Shown here piece by piece: positions 1 through 8,800 of a DNA stretch of 64,000 nt. Under the pieces are notes generated by a model. That model did no database searches and was not told the origin of the DNA. It saw only the letters and a program-made list of their open reading frames with translations. Position numbers and translations under genes: made by a program. Within the stretch, counting starts at the first letter, position 1, and every line of letters starts with the position of its first letter. The stretch comes from Stieleria sp. JC731 (GTDB taxonomy: Bacteria; Planctomycetota; Planctomycetia; Pirellulales; Pirellulaceae): NCBI RefSeq assembly GCF_020966635.1, contig NZ_JAJKFQ010000011.1, positions 1,364,001-1,428,000 of the forward strand, given 5' to 3'.

Positions 1-1
1 A

Positions 2-262
2 GGTGACAAACTCTACGACCAAGTGATTGCATTCCAAGACAGTTCAAAAAACCTTAGGTTGATGGATCGCGGACTAAACAGTTCGAAGGGGCAACGGAAC
101 GCTGTGGAATGGATGGCAACTAAACAGGGCTCAAAGCAGTCAAGAAAATTTATCCGAAATATACTACGAAAACAATACAAGAATGCCCAGGAAATAAACA
201 AGATACTTAACAATAGCGATGATTTAAAAATCGATTTCTTTGAAGACTTTTTCAGGCGTTAA
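2..262 (+). CDS. C-terminal end of an unrecognised protein (partial, possible toxin tail)
   Basis: The frame is open to the left edge, so this is the last 86 codons of a gene that begins outside the window; the internal GTG at 23 need not be the start. The visible tail is basic and polar, rich in Lys, Asn, Gln and Arg, with a Lys/Arg-rich stretch (SRKFIRNILRKQYKNAQ) and an acidic-aromatic end (DFFEDFFRR). I recognise no family. The ankyrin-repeat gene starts 11 bases after the stop, so the two are probably co-transcribed. Base composition is visibly more AT-rich than in the core genes further right, which suggests acquisition. A plausible reading, by inference only, is the C-terminal toxin module of a polymorphic toxin with the ankyrin protein as immunity partner. 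No catalytic motif is visible to support that. Confidence 0.55.
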   Translation, partial: GDKLYDQVIAFQDSSKNLRLMDRGLNSSKGQRNAVEWMATKQGSKQSRKFIRNILRKQYKNAQEINKILNNSDDLKIDFFEDFFRR

Positions 263-273
263 TTGAGAACAAA

Positions 274-876
274 ATGGATCGCTTTCAACGCTTGCGGCAG
301 GCGATTTTTGATAAATCGCTTTCGAAGGCTACGCTCTTTATGCGTGCTGGCGCAATAGCCTCACCGGATCAAGCGACTGAAGCCCTGAATCTCGCAGCTT
401 CAGTTGGTTATTTTCCAGTGTTCAAAGAAATCGCAAATGCCTTTGCTTCAGATCTTGAAGCAGAGACAATTGACTGGGCGGTGAGTGCGATCTCAACCAA
501 CGGTTCTCCATCACCTGAGATCTTAAAATATCTACTGGAATCGCTGCATGTAACGCGTTTTGACTTGTCAAGATCCCTTTGCTATGCTGCAACGTCGGGT
601 AGTCTAGAATGTGTTCGTCTTCTTGTTTTGTACGGCGCTGATGTAAATTTTGTGAATGAGATTAGCAGGACCACGCCAGCTGAGAACGCAGTCAGAAATT
701 TTCATCAAAGCGTTTTGCGTGAACTGTTGAGTAATGGCTGCCAGGTACAGCTCATAACTGTGTTTGAAGATGTTTCGAAAACGGACACCGAGCTGATTCA
801 AGAAATGACCCTGCTGGAATTCGCTTGTTATATTGAAAACCACGATGCAGTTTCATTGCTTAGGAAATACAAGTAA
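274..876 (+). CDS. Ankyrin-repeat protein, possible immunity protein
   Basis: A 200-residue protein with no signal peptide or membrane segment, probably cytoplasmic. The C-terminal half contains ankyrin-like helix-turn-helix units: one near residues 100-130 with the motif ECVRLLVLYGADVN, a second at about 140-160 (SVLRELLSNGCQV), and a last at about 178-200 (LEFACYIENHDAVSLLRKYK). The N-terminal half has weaker repeats of the same kind. Ankyrin proteins bind protein partners, and small ones encoded directly behind toxin genes are a known class of immunity protein in polymorphic toxin systems. Here the gene follows the preceding stop by 11 bases and shares its AT-rich composition. The ankyrin fold is well supported; the immunity role is inferred from position alone. 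Confidence 0.75.
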   Translation: MDRFQRLRQAIFDKSLSKATLFMRAGAIASPDQATEALNLAASVGYFPVFKEIANAFASDLEAETIDWAVSAISTNGSPSPEILKYLLESLHVTRFDLSRSLCYAATSGSLECVRLLVLYGADVNFVNEISRTTPAENAVRNFHQSVLRELLSNGCQVQLITVFEDVSKTDTELIQEMTLLEFACYIENHDAVSLLRKYK

Positions 877-960
877 CTAGGGGAACGAAAAGGTCCATCC
901 GGGTTTATTGTGGGTAGAGATTGAGTCCGCCGAATCAGAGGAAAAGTGTCGGGCCGGAAT

Positions 961-1058
961 GGCACGAACTTAAGTAGGAACCAACAACATGCAGGCACTT
1001 CACTCGCTTACTTGCACTACCGGTAGTGCAAGCAAATGTTGGTTTCATTTTAAGTGCC
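961..1058. repeat. Nested imperfect inverted repeat (about 98 bp)
   Basis: Three nested pairs of complementary arms lie in the gap after the ankyrin gene. The centre is a perfect 22-bp palindrome at 1011-1032 (cttgcactac/cggtagtgcaag). Outside it, aaccaaca at 979-986 pairs with tgttggtt at 1037-1044, and an outer ggcac...cttaa at 961-973 pairs with ttaagtgcc at 1050-1058. The rest of the 877-1134 gap holds no credible gene. The structure could be an RNA hairpin, an operator or the end of a mobile element; there is no T-run that would make it a standard terminator. Confidence 0.55.
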
Positions 1059-1134
1059 AACTAAAGCTTGAAAGGCACGGCAGAATCCTTCTGAATAGGT
1101 GGTGATAACGCTACCCAATCAAGGAGATCCCGCC

Positions 1135-1254
1135 GTGCTTGCTGAGCTTACTGAATCCGATTTCGCGAATCAAACCAAGCTGCAAGCTACCTCCACGCTC
1201 ATTCACCGAAAGAGAAAAGGGGGCAGGCCTCTGTTCTGGTCTAAACGGCTTTGA
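1135..1254 (+). pseudogene. Possible truncated gene start interrupted by the RAYT unit
   Basis: A GTG codon at 1135 is preceded at good spacing by aaggag, and the frame runs 39 codons to a TGA at 1252. The first 27 codons read as ordinary protein (MLAELTESDFANQTKLQ...), but the rest is encoded by the 18-bp REP-like repeat that begins at 1215. The simplest reading is a gene whose 5' end was left behind when the RAYT unit inserted. The family is not recognised, and chance cannot be excluded for so short a frame. Confidence 0.25.
1215..1232 (+). repeat. Left REP-like flanking repeat of the RAYT unit
   Basis: The 18-mer aaaagggggcaggcctct is the inverted partner of the sequence at 1983-2000, with one mismatch. 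Short G-rich repeats ending in a CAGGCCTCT-like motif are typical partners of REP-associated tyrosine transposases. Confidence 0.7.
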
Positions 1255-1300
1255 TAGGCTGCGGTTTTGATGCCGACGCGATTCCGTAGGGCCTCGGACT

Positions 1301-1992
1301 ATGCCTCGAGCTCCCCGTGCCGATGAAGCTGGTGGTCTTTACCTGTTCTCAACCGTGGCAATCTCCGAGCCGAGATCTTTCACAAGGATGAAGACTACGC
1401 CGCATTTGAGCGAATCCTCGGTGAGGCCCGGGAGATGAATCAGGTTGAATTGTTTGCATATCAACTGATGCCCAATCACTATCACTTGGTGATCCGACCG
1501 TTGGTCGATGGTGAAATGAGCCGCTTCAAGGGCTGGGTCGGCACACATACGATGCGGTACCACGCCCATTACCACACCGGTGGAACGAGGCACGTCTACC
1601 AGCAACGGTATAAGAGTTTTCCGATTCAGGATGATAATCACTTTCACGTGGTGTGCCGCTACGTCGAACGCAATGCACTACGCGCGGGCCTGGTCGAAAG
1701 TGCCGAGCAATGGCGATCGCTTCGGAGATGGCGCAATAGAAAGGACTCGGAGCCCAGGCTGCTGTCACGTTGGCCGCTTGCACGACCGCCGAAATGGGTT
1801 ACCCGTGTGAATCAGGCCTTGTCGGAAAAGGAAATAGAAGCGGTGCGACGGTCTGCTCAGCGAGGTGCCCCGCTGGGTGACGAAGGCTGGGTTGAATCGA
1901 TCGCATGACGGCTGAATCTAGAGTCGACGATGCGTCCCAGGGGCCGACCTGGAATCCGGAAACTATTCCAAGAAGCGAAGAAAGAGGCCTGA
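1301..1992 (+). pseudogene. REP-associated tyrosine transposase (RAYT, Y1/IS200-like), decayed
   Basis: This is a single-strand transposase of the HUH/Y1 superfamily that acts on REP-type hairpins. The protein can be assembled across lesions. It starts at ATG 1301 (MPRAPRADEAGGLY), then a base is missing near 1343 (the expected His codon c-t before VLNRGN), which moves the frame to VLNRGNLRAEIFHKDEDYAAF and onward. The HUH motif is seen as NHYHLV, and the catalytic Tyr lies in RYVERNALRAGLV. The open part, 1435-1908, stops at TGA 1906, but translation beyond that stop continues in frame with the usual family tail (RLNLESTMRPRGRPG) to TGA 1990, just inside the right flanking repeat. A frameshift plus an internal stop make this a dead copy. 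A full-length copy elsewhere could still act on its repeats. Confidence 0.85.
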
Positions 1993-2295
1993 CCCCTTTT
2001 GCACTGCCTCCGCCGCCTGGATCTTTCCGTTGCCAGTCCACACGAATAGATCGCCGGACCAACCGCCTAGACTGGCCCAACTCATCGCAGGCTTTTCCAT
2101 CATCACAAACGTCTCGCCCGAATCGCCGGCCGACCGGAGGGTGATCTCGCGTGCGGTGGATGCATAGTGATTTCGAAGTGATGCCATCAGATCAGCGCCA
2201 TTGTCTTCTGCAACACTTTGTGAAACGCCAAGCAACGTCACAAGCAATGCGAATAGAAACCGATGCGATCTCCCGAGCATTGTTTTTTTTATCAT
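1963..2295 (-). pseudogene. Small exported protein truncated by the RAYT unit
   Basis: Reading from ATG 2295 (a TTG precedes it), the protein begins MIKKTMLGRSHRF and then a clear signal peptide (LFALLVTLLGVSQSVAE). The mature part resembles a conserved planctomycete type in which a short exported domain includes a GDLFVWTGNG-like segment. The last 14 or so residues (AVQKGSGLFLRFLE) are encoded by the REP-like repeat and the end of the transposase, so the original C-terminus is lost. The product may still be made and exported but is unlikely to be complete. Function is unknown. ATG 2280 is another possible start. Confidence 0.6.
1983..2000 (-). repeat. Right REP-like flanking repeat of the RAYT unit
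   Basis: Read on the minus strand this is aaaaggggtcaggcctct, matching 17 of 18 positions of the left copy at 1215. It overlaps the last codons of the transposase and supplies the false C-terminus of the small exported-protein gene on the other strand. Confidence 0.75.
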
Positions 2296-2395
2296 CAAGG
2301 AATTCCAATCGCATGCGGTGATTGATAGACGTTAAGTCTAAGATGGCTGCGAGAACCCGTCAATAAAGTCCAACGCCCCGTCAATCACTGGTCAG

Positions 2396-2765
2396 CATCA
2401 GCCGCAACGCGCCAGCGTGCGGTTCAAGGTGCTGATGCTGACCGGACGGAAAGCGCACGCTGGCGCGTTGCGGCTGATGATTGCTGAAAGATGGGAAACG
2501 CACGCTGGTGTGTGGTTCACGGTGCTGATGCCGACCGGATGGTAACCGCACGCTGGCGCGTTGCGGCTGATGATTGCTGAAAGATGGGAAACGCACGCTG
2601 GTGTGTGGTTCACGGTGCTGGTGCTGACCGGACGGTAACCGCACGCTGGCGCGTTGCGGCTGATGAGTGGTGGCCGCACGGGAACTACATGCTGGTGCGT
2701 GGTTCACGGTGATGGTGCTGACCGGACGGGAACCGCACGCTGGCGCGTCGCGGCTGATGAATGCT
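2396..2765. repeat. 93-bp tandem repeat array with a 26-bp inverted repeat at its left end
   Basis: The motif cgcacgctggcgcg recurs at 2454, 2547, 2640 and 2734, giving a period of 93-94 bp. Between these copies are gctgaaagatgggaaacgca-like and ggttcacggtgctg-like blocks. At the left end the sequence 2396-2421 is an exact 26-bp reverse complement of 2454-2479, so the first unit can fold into a long hairpin with a 32-base loop. The array lies between the truncated exported-protein gene and the SHD1 gene. The core shares 28 of 32 positions with a segment of the array at 48 kb. Frames that run through it are artefacts of the repeat. The rest of the 2296-2772 gap holds nothing recognised. Confidence 0.85.
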
Positions 2766-2772
2766 GAAAGTG

Positions 2773-4074
2773 CTAGCGTCCAACGAGCGTCGCTGCTAAT
2801 GCGATCACTTCTCTTGTGACTTGAGAGTCGGCTCGCAACATCACAGCACCGTTGCCAGCCATCTGAATCTGACTCCTACCTCCGAGTGATTCCCAGCGGT
2901 CGGGCTTGATAGCGATTTGAAACACCAGCAAAAGACGGTTCCCAGCGCCTGGTGAACGAAAAGGAATCCGAGTCGGTAGCAGTTCCTTCTCGGCTTGATC
3001 GGTCGTACAAAAGATGATTTTCTTGTCTCGTTCGATCCACGTCGCCTCGACGCTGCCTAAGACCAAGTCCAAGACCTCGGCAGCCGAGCATCCCGGGAAG
3101 TCGACTTCGACGGATACGTCCGGGGAGAGACCGATATTTTTGAAACTGGCTTCATCGATCTCGACGGCGATACCAGTTTGCTTTTCAATCGAGCCCGCGA
3201 AACCTGTCAGTGGGAGCGATTGTTTCGGAAAGTTAACAACGACTTGATCCAATGGATGGACGTACTTCCAAACGGCCTGTCGTAGATTGAGTTCGCGTTC
3301 AATTCGACGATGGATTTCCGGCGTTTGACGCACGATGACGCGAGAACCAAGGATCCCAACCGATCCAGGGCCACCACGCTCTTCCCAACTGCCGGTTTCG
3401 ATCGTTTTCAAACGCTCAATCAGAGCCTGCGGGTGTACACCATTTGCGAGATAAACTTGAGGATGAATCATCAGGCTCTCTCTGTCGCTCACACTAACGA
3501 CCACCACAGTCTGCCGAGCTTGCCAACTAAGCGTAAGTGAGGCAAATGTGGTGTCCAACTGCTCGGCCAGCGTCGTTGCGTTGGCGTTTGGTCGGATCGA
3601 TTGTGAGTCGGAGAGACCGATGGAACTGAGGCCCACCGAGTCCAAGTAGGTTGGAAATGGGAGTTTTGAGAGGAATTCCGAAAGAGGCATTTCGGATGGC
3701 GTCTCAGTCGGTTTCCCTCGCAGCGCGAGCTGGATGGATTTATGGATCTCAATTGCGGACTTGGGCTTCGACTCCCTTGAGGCGACGCGTTCGTTTGCAG
3801 GAGATTCGGATACCGAGCGTAAAAAGCTTCGATCCTCTTTGCTCAACCGAGTAAGAGGAACGTCGATTTTTCGCCCCGTTGGTGTTTCCAAGTAAACCGT
3901 TCCGGCGTCGACAGAGATCAAAGTCGCCTCGACAGAAAAATTGCCCGTGCTGTCTCGCCAGACTCGAAGATCATCGGCCACACTCGTGGAGCCATTTCCA
4001 AACAGGCCCACAGTCAATGCGAGCAGCATGCACGCAAGCCGCAGATTTTTGGTGTTATTCGTCGCACGAAACAT
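2773..4074 (-). CDS. Exported SHD1-domain protein
   Basis: A 433-residue protein of the SLA1-homology-domain-1 type that is common in planctomycetes. Residues 1-34 form a signal peptide (LACMLLALTVGLFGNGSTSVAD). The SHD1 domain follows at about 34-92 with its usual pattern: RVWRDSTGNFSVEA, a V-Y-L-E strand, then VPLTRLSKEDRSFL. A linker rich in Ser, Glu and Pro leads to a C-terminal region (about 170-433) with alternating strands and helices that resembles the short repeats of secretin-type N-domains (TGIAVEIDEASFKNIGL, then AAEVLDLVLGSVEATW). I infer a periplasmic or cell-surface binding role; no enzyme motif is visible. It is a single gene with its 3' end against the 93-bp array. Confidence 0.8.
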   Translation of the reverse strand: MFRATNNTKNLRLACMLLALTVGLFGNGSTSVADDLRVWRDSTGNFSVEATLISVDAGTVYLETPTGRKIDVPLTRLSKEDRSFLRSVSESPANERVASRESKPKSAIEIHKSIQLALRGKPTETPSEMPLSEFLSKLPFPTYLDSVGLSSIGLSDSQSIRPNANATTLAEQLDTTFASLTLSWQARQTVVVVSVSDRESLMIHPQVYLANGVHPQALIERLKTIETGSWEERGGPGSVGILGSRVIVRQTPEIHRRIERELNLRQAVWKYVHPLDQVVVNFPKQSLPLTGFAGSIEKQTGIAVEIDEASFKNIGLSPDVSVEVDFPGCSAAEVLDLVLGSVEATWIERDKKIIFCTTDQAEKELLPTRIPFRSPGAGNRLLLVFQIAIKPDRWESLGGRSQIQMAGNGAVMLRADSQVTREVIALAATLVGR

Positions 4075-4337
4075 GGTCAGTCACTCGTCAACGCGTTTGG
4101 ATTGAGTTGGGCATCAAGCTTAATGAATGCAAGTTCGAATTGCAAAACGAGCATGACGACGTCGCTGCGATGTCCGTCAATCTGCTTGTGACGAGTGTTG
4201 ATGGTGTGTCGAAATGTTGAGGCAAGAAGAAATATAAACACAGAAGAAGAAATTGAAACGCAGAGACGCCGAGTTCACAGAGTTGCGTTTGTGGCCAAGC
4301 TTACCGGGCAATTTGACATTCTCGTGGCACGTTCGCT

Positions 4338-5156
4338 CTAGGTAGCGTCGTCGTCGATTAGGAAAACGATCTCGGTCAAATACTTCTTTGGGTTGCCTTT
4401 AAAGATCATCCCGGGGCCTTTGTGATAGATTTCTCGGGTAGGCAACTGATAGTGGAGGTTGTGTTCTTTTGCGTAAGAAATGATACGTTCGTAGGATCGC
4501 CCGAGATCTTCGTACGGTCCCAAGTGCATTAGCGAGAGTGCCTGTCCACCGGGCAGTTCTTTGATGATGATTTCGTCTGTCGAATTGCCTTTTTTCACAG
4601 GCATGCATGCTTCGAAATCCGCATCACCCTCTTTGTATTCGCTGTCGTGATGCAGCAGCATGGGATTTCCTTGGATGTAGCGTCCTAGTTTGCGACCGAT
4701 TTTCGCGAACCCTTTGCCGCATTCGTGATAGGCACCTTTCATACGAATGCTGGCGATCAAACAAGGGGCAATGTCTTTTTCTTCGACGGCATAAGTGGAC
4801 TGATTCATCGTGCGTGTGGCCTCGGTTTCATGGGTGATGATTCGGTCGAGCAACTTAGCAATTTCGCGGTCCCTTTTCATACGTGACTCGATCGCATTAC
4901 GCTGCGAAGCGAGTCGTTCCAGGATGTCCGCGTCATCGTTGTGTTCGCTGACCATGTCTCGAACTTCAGCGACGGAGAAATCAAGTTCGCGTAGTTGCGC
5001 GATCACCCGAGCAAGGTCAATTTTCGACTCCGAGTAGTAGCGGTAGCCGCTACCGGCTTCCACATAGCTTGGAGTCAGAACGCCTTGTTCGTGATAGAAC
5101 CGAAGTGACTTGATCGTCAGTCCGGTGATCTTCGAAAATTCGCCGATGCTGAACAT
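4338..5156 (-). CDS. MerR-family regulator with GyrI-like effector-binding domain
   Basis: A one-component cytoplasmic transcription factor. The N-terminal winged helix reads MFSIGEFSKITGLTIKSLRF and is followed by the family wing (GYRYYSESKIDL). A dimerising coiled coil covers about 70-110, and a GyrI-like ligand domain covers about 120-272 (ending FLIDDDAT), the fold used by multidrug-sensing relatives such as BmrR. I chose ATG 5156 rather than ATG 5165: the promoter at 5164-5194 has its -10 box over the upstream ATG, so a transcript would start at about 5156 and be leaderless. The ggaggaga before 5165 is then an operator arm, although it also looks like a ribosome site. The gene stands alone and no target transporter is adjacent. 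The ligand cannot be predicted. Confidence 0.88.
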   Translation of the reverse strand: MFSIGEFSKITGLTIKSLRFYHEQGVLTPSYVEAGSGYRYYSESKIDLARVIAQLRELDFSVAEVRDMVSEHNDDADILERLASQRNAIESRMKRDREIAKLLDRIITHETEATRTMNQSTYAVEEKDIAPCLIASIRMKGAYHECGKGFAKIGRKLGRYIQGNPMLLHHDSEYKEGDADFEACMPVKKGNSTDEIIIKELPGGQALSLMHLGPYEDLGRSYERIISYAKEHNLHYQLPTREIYHKGPGMIFKGNPKKYLTEIVFLIDDDAT

Positions 5157-5163
5157 GCCAGCC

Positions 5164-5194
5164 ATGCTACGGTCTCCTCCAAGGGGAGAGTCAA
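5164..5194 (-). promoter_or_regulatory. MerR-type promoter and operator with 19-bp spacer
   Basis: On the minus strand TTGACT (5189-5194) is followed by exactly 19 bases and then TAGCAT (5164-5169). The spacer carries an imperfect dyad (tctcccc ttgg aggaga). A 19-bp spacer with a dyad is the classic arrangement at promoters that MerR-family proteins bind and untwist, so autoregulation of the downstream gene is likely. Confidence 0.65.
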
Positions 5195-5806
5195 ATGAAA
5201 AATTTCCATAAACCGATGGTGATTTTGCGTGACGAGAAGCAAATTCGGCAGGCGTCCCGGCTTTGTGCTCGTCGACGTTCTCTTCAATTCAATGGCAATC
5301 AATCTTCGCAAAATGAATGGAATTGTTCAGTTGTGCTCTCCACACGAGATTCTAATGAATGCAAGGACGTCGATTTATCGAGATCAACGAACTCGCTTCG
5401 CTAATGCGAAACGAGCCGATGCTATTTCCGGTGGAGACGACCTGAACCCGAATCGATGAGTCGTTTTCACGTAAGACACGGAGCTCAGAAATGGTTGGCA
5501 TATTTTCCTTTGCTGCAACACAGCGGTTGGGAGATGTATCAACACTCCAGCTTCGGAAACCTCTTATGTCGAAGCGGCGGATTGGATCCTTGACTTGGCA
5601 GGCCAGTCCGCATCGTCATGCGTCCCGCTCGGCCTGTCGCTGCTTCACACGTGGTCGACGAATATTGCTTGGAGCGTTCTTCTCGCAGATTCTGTTTCGC
5701 TCTCTGCCGCAGTCAAAATTCTCAGTCGAGATCCGACGTGCACGTCGAATTAGACGATCGTCTTCTAAGTTGGCCACATTAATCTCGAATCCACGATGGC
5801 GATCAA
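5195..5806. other. Intergenic region without a recognised gene
   Basis: This 0.6-kb gap lies between the divergently oriented MerR gene and the giant kinase gene. Short frames exist on both strands (for example 5491-5814 +) but have Arg/Ser-rich shadow-like composition, no start signal and no recognisable domain. Promoters for both neighbours must lie here; only the MerR one is visible. Confidence 0.5.
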
Positions 5807-8800
5807 ATGAATGATCTACAATCGTCTGCAGATTCCAGTCAATCCTCTTCTGCCAAACACGAGGATTTGCCGGCCAGCCAGGAAAGCAACAAACAACGTC
5901 CCATCGTTGTCGGTATTGGTGCATCTGCAGGCGGTTTAAACGCTCTGACAGGATTCTTGGAGAATATTCCTGACGATCCGGGAGTAGCGTTTGTCATTGT
6001 CCAGCATCTCGATCCGAATCACTCCAGTTCTCTTGTCGATATTCTGCGTCGACGCACAAAGTTACCTGTGAATCAAGTCGATCAGGAAATGCTGGTCGAA
6101 GTCAATCAATTGTACGTGATCCCGCCGGGACGGTATTTGTCCATCAAAGATGGGCGTCTGCAGCTAAGTGAACCTCAGGACAATCGTGGTTCGCGGATGG
6201 CGATCGATTACTTCTTCATTTCTTTGGCTGAATACAGTAGCGAATCCAGTATCGGTATCGTCTTGTCGGGGACCGGAACCGACGGAACGGCAGGGCTTCG
6301 AGAGATCAAGCACTACGGTGGCCTAACGATCGTCCAAGAGCCAAACGAAGCCGAACATGCGGGGATGCCGAACTCGGCAATTGATGCTGTTCACATTGAT
6401 TATGTGCTACCCGTAAATCAGATCGGATTCCGGTTGAAGCGGTATGTCGACTTTTGTCGCCGGTATGGACCGCTTTCTGCTCAGGTTGCCTCGAGGAGCG
6501 AAAACGCTGATCTCGCTCCGGTTCTTGATTTGATCCGAAGAGAGCTGAAACAGGATTTTCGCCGCTACCGGAAAAACACCTTGCTTCGAAGAATTCAGAG
6601 GCGGATGGGGCTTCTACAACTAGAAGAGCTTTCTGACTATGTCAAAGTCCTGGACGACAATTCAGCCGAACGCGAGGCCCTGCGGCGCGACCTGTTAATT
6701 GGAGTCACTCGATTTTTTCGAGATCAGATCGCATGGCAACAGCTAGAACAGCAGCTGGACGTCTTGGTCGAACGTGCCAGTCGCCAGTCACCGATTCGAG
6801 TTTGGTGTGCGGGATGTGCAACCGGAGAGGAAGCGTACTCCATTGCGATGCTGTTGTTGGAGAAAACAGAAGGACTTGGCAAGGACGCGCCTTTCCAAAT
6901 CTTCGCAACGGATGTCGCTGAAGACGCATTGCAGATCGCACGCAGCGGCGTTTATCCGGAAGCAATCATGAAGGACGTTCCGCTGGGCAGGCTACGACGT
7001 TTTTTCAATAAAGAACCCGGGACATATCGAATCTCGAAGCAGCTTCGTGAATCAGTCGTGTTCGCAAGCCAGAACGTATTGGCGCAGCCGCCGTTTGCCA
7101 AGTTGGATCTAGTTCTATGCCGAAATCTATTGATCTACTTGGAGCGTGAAGCTCAGGATCGGGTTCTTGACGTCTTTCAATTTGGGTTGAAAGAGGGGGG
7201 GATTTTGTTTCTTGGGAACACGGAATCCGTCGGACGGGCCGCCGATTTGTTCTCCCCCATTTCAAAGAAGCTGCGGTTGTTTCGTCGCACTTCTGTTAAG
7301 AGCTGGCCACCAGTCGAAACGGGATATGAGTCCAACCAGCAGCCGCTGTTGCCAAATTCTGACATCGGTCAGGTGACACAGCGACAGGGACGGCGTGAAT
7401 CAGGGCTTGGCGCTTGTGTGCAACGACAGGTACTGCAACAGCTTGATCGAGCCGTTGCCGTGGTCAACGAAAAGGGAAAGCTTTTGTTTGTCGAAGGTTG
7501 CGCCGACCTGTATTTGAAGCTCAATACCGGGGAGCTATCCACGGAGCTTCCGGATCTGATTGAAGTCTCACGTCGTGGGATCAAAGCCAAGCTTCGTGAC
7601 GGGGTTCGAAAGGCATGGGATTCGAAACATCTGATCGATATCGAAGGAAGAGTTCAGCGTGATGGCGGATTCAAACGTTGCCATATGCGTATTAGCCGTT
7701 TGCTCGGACGCCCGGAAGATCCTGCTGTTTTGATCGTCTTTACGCCACTGGAAAATGTCGTCAGCAAAGAAGCTCTCGTCTTTCATGAATCACATGATTC
7801 GCTGATTGATGAAACAGTTGTGTCGGAACACACCATGATGGAGCTCGAACACGAGTTGGCGACGACTCGCGAGCAATTAAACAGTTCCATTGCGGAATTG
7901 GAATCAGCCAATGAAGCGCTGAAGGCTTCCAATGAAGAAGCAATGACGATGAACGAGGAGCTGCAGTCCAGCAATGAGGAATTGGAGACGTCCAAAGAAG
8001 AACTTCAGTCCTTGAACGAAGAACTGACGACGTTAAACAACCAATTAGAAATAAAAGTTGGTGAGCTGGAAGAGTCAACCAACGATCTAGAGAACATCAT
8101 TGCCAGTACGGATGTCCCAACGATCTTTTTGGACTCTCAATTTCGAATCCGAAGGCACACACCTTCGTGCGTTGACTTGTTTCGGTTTATCGCAGGAGAC
8201 CTGGGGCGACCTCTGGCGGACATCTCAACGCGTTTCGAGGATCCAAACCTAGTTGATGATGCCGAAAAAGTACTGCGAGATCTACGACCGCGAGATCGAC
8301 AGATAAAAAGTCATGACGGGAACCGATGGTACCATCGGCGAATGCTTCCTTATCGGACGGAAGACGGGCGTATTCAAGGTGTGGTGATGACTTTCACGGA
8401 AATCACCGACTTACTTGAGGCCCAGCAAAAAGCGGAACAGCAGCTGGCTCAAAACAAAAACATCTATTCAACGGCACCGATCGGGTTGGCATTTGTCGAC
8501 TGCGACCAGCGATTCATTAGCATCAATGAACGTTTAGCATCGCTAAGTGGCCTTCCCGCCGAAGCACACTTAGCGCAAAAGATTGTGTCGGTGATGCCAA
8601 CTACCTTTGCCGAGGCTATTTCGGAGCTTTGTAAAAGGGTTCTCGCCAGTGGAAAGCCGGTCATCGATAGCGAAGTCACCGGCCCAAGCAATGCGTCAAA
8701 CGATGGTCGAATCTTCTTAACCAGCTGCGTCCCGGTGAATCGCCCGAACGGGGAAATCGCAGGTGTGAATATTGTTGCGCAAGAAATCACGGAAAGGAAA

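Noticed and set aside
2381..2707. Minus-strand frames of 93 and 108 residues with HQPQRASVRLPSG-type repeats
   Set aside because: They are translations of the 93-bp array; the repeat is a non-coding family found elsewhere out of frame.
5491..5814. 107-residue plus-strand frame before the giant kinase
   Set aside because: It has Arg/Ser-rich shadow composition, no ribosome site, and overlaps the kinase start.
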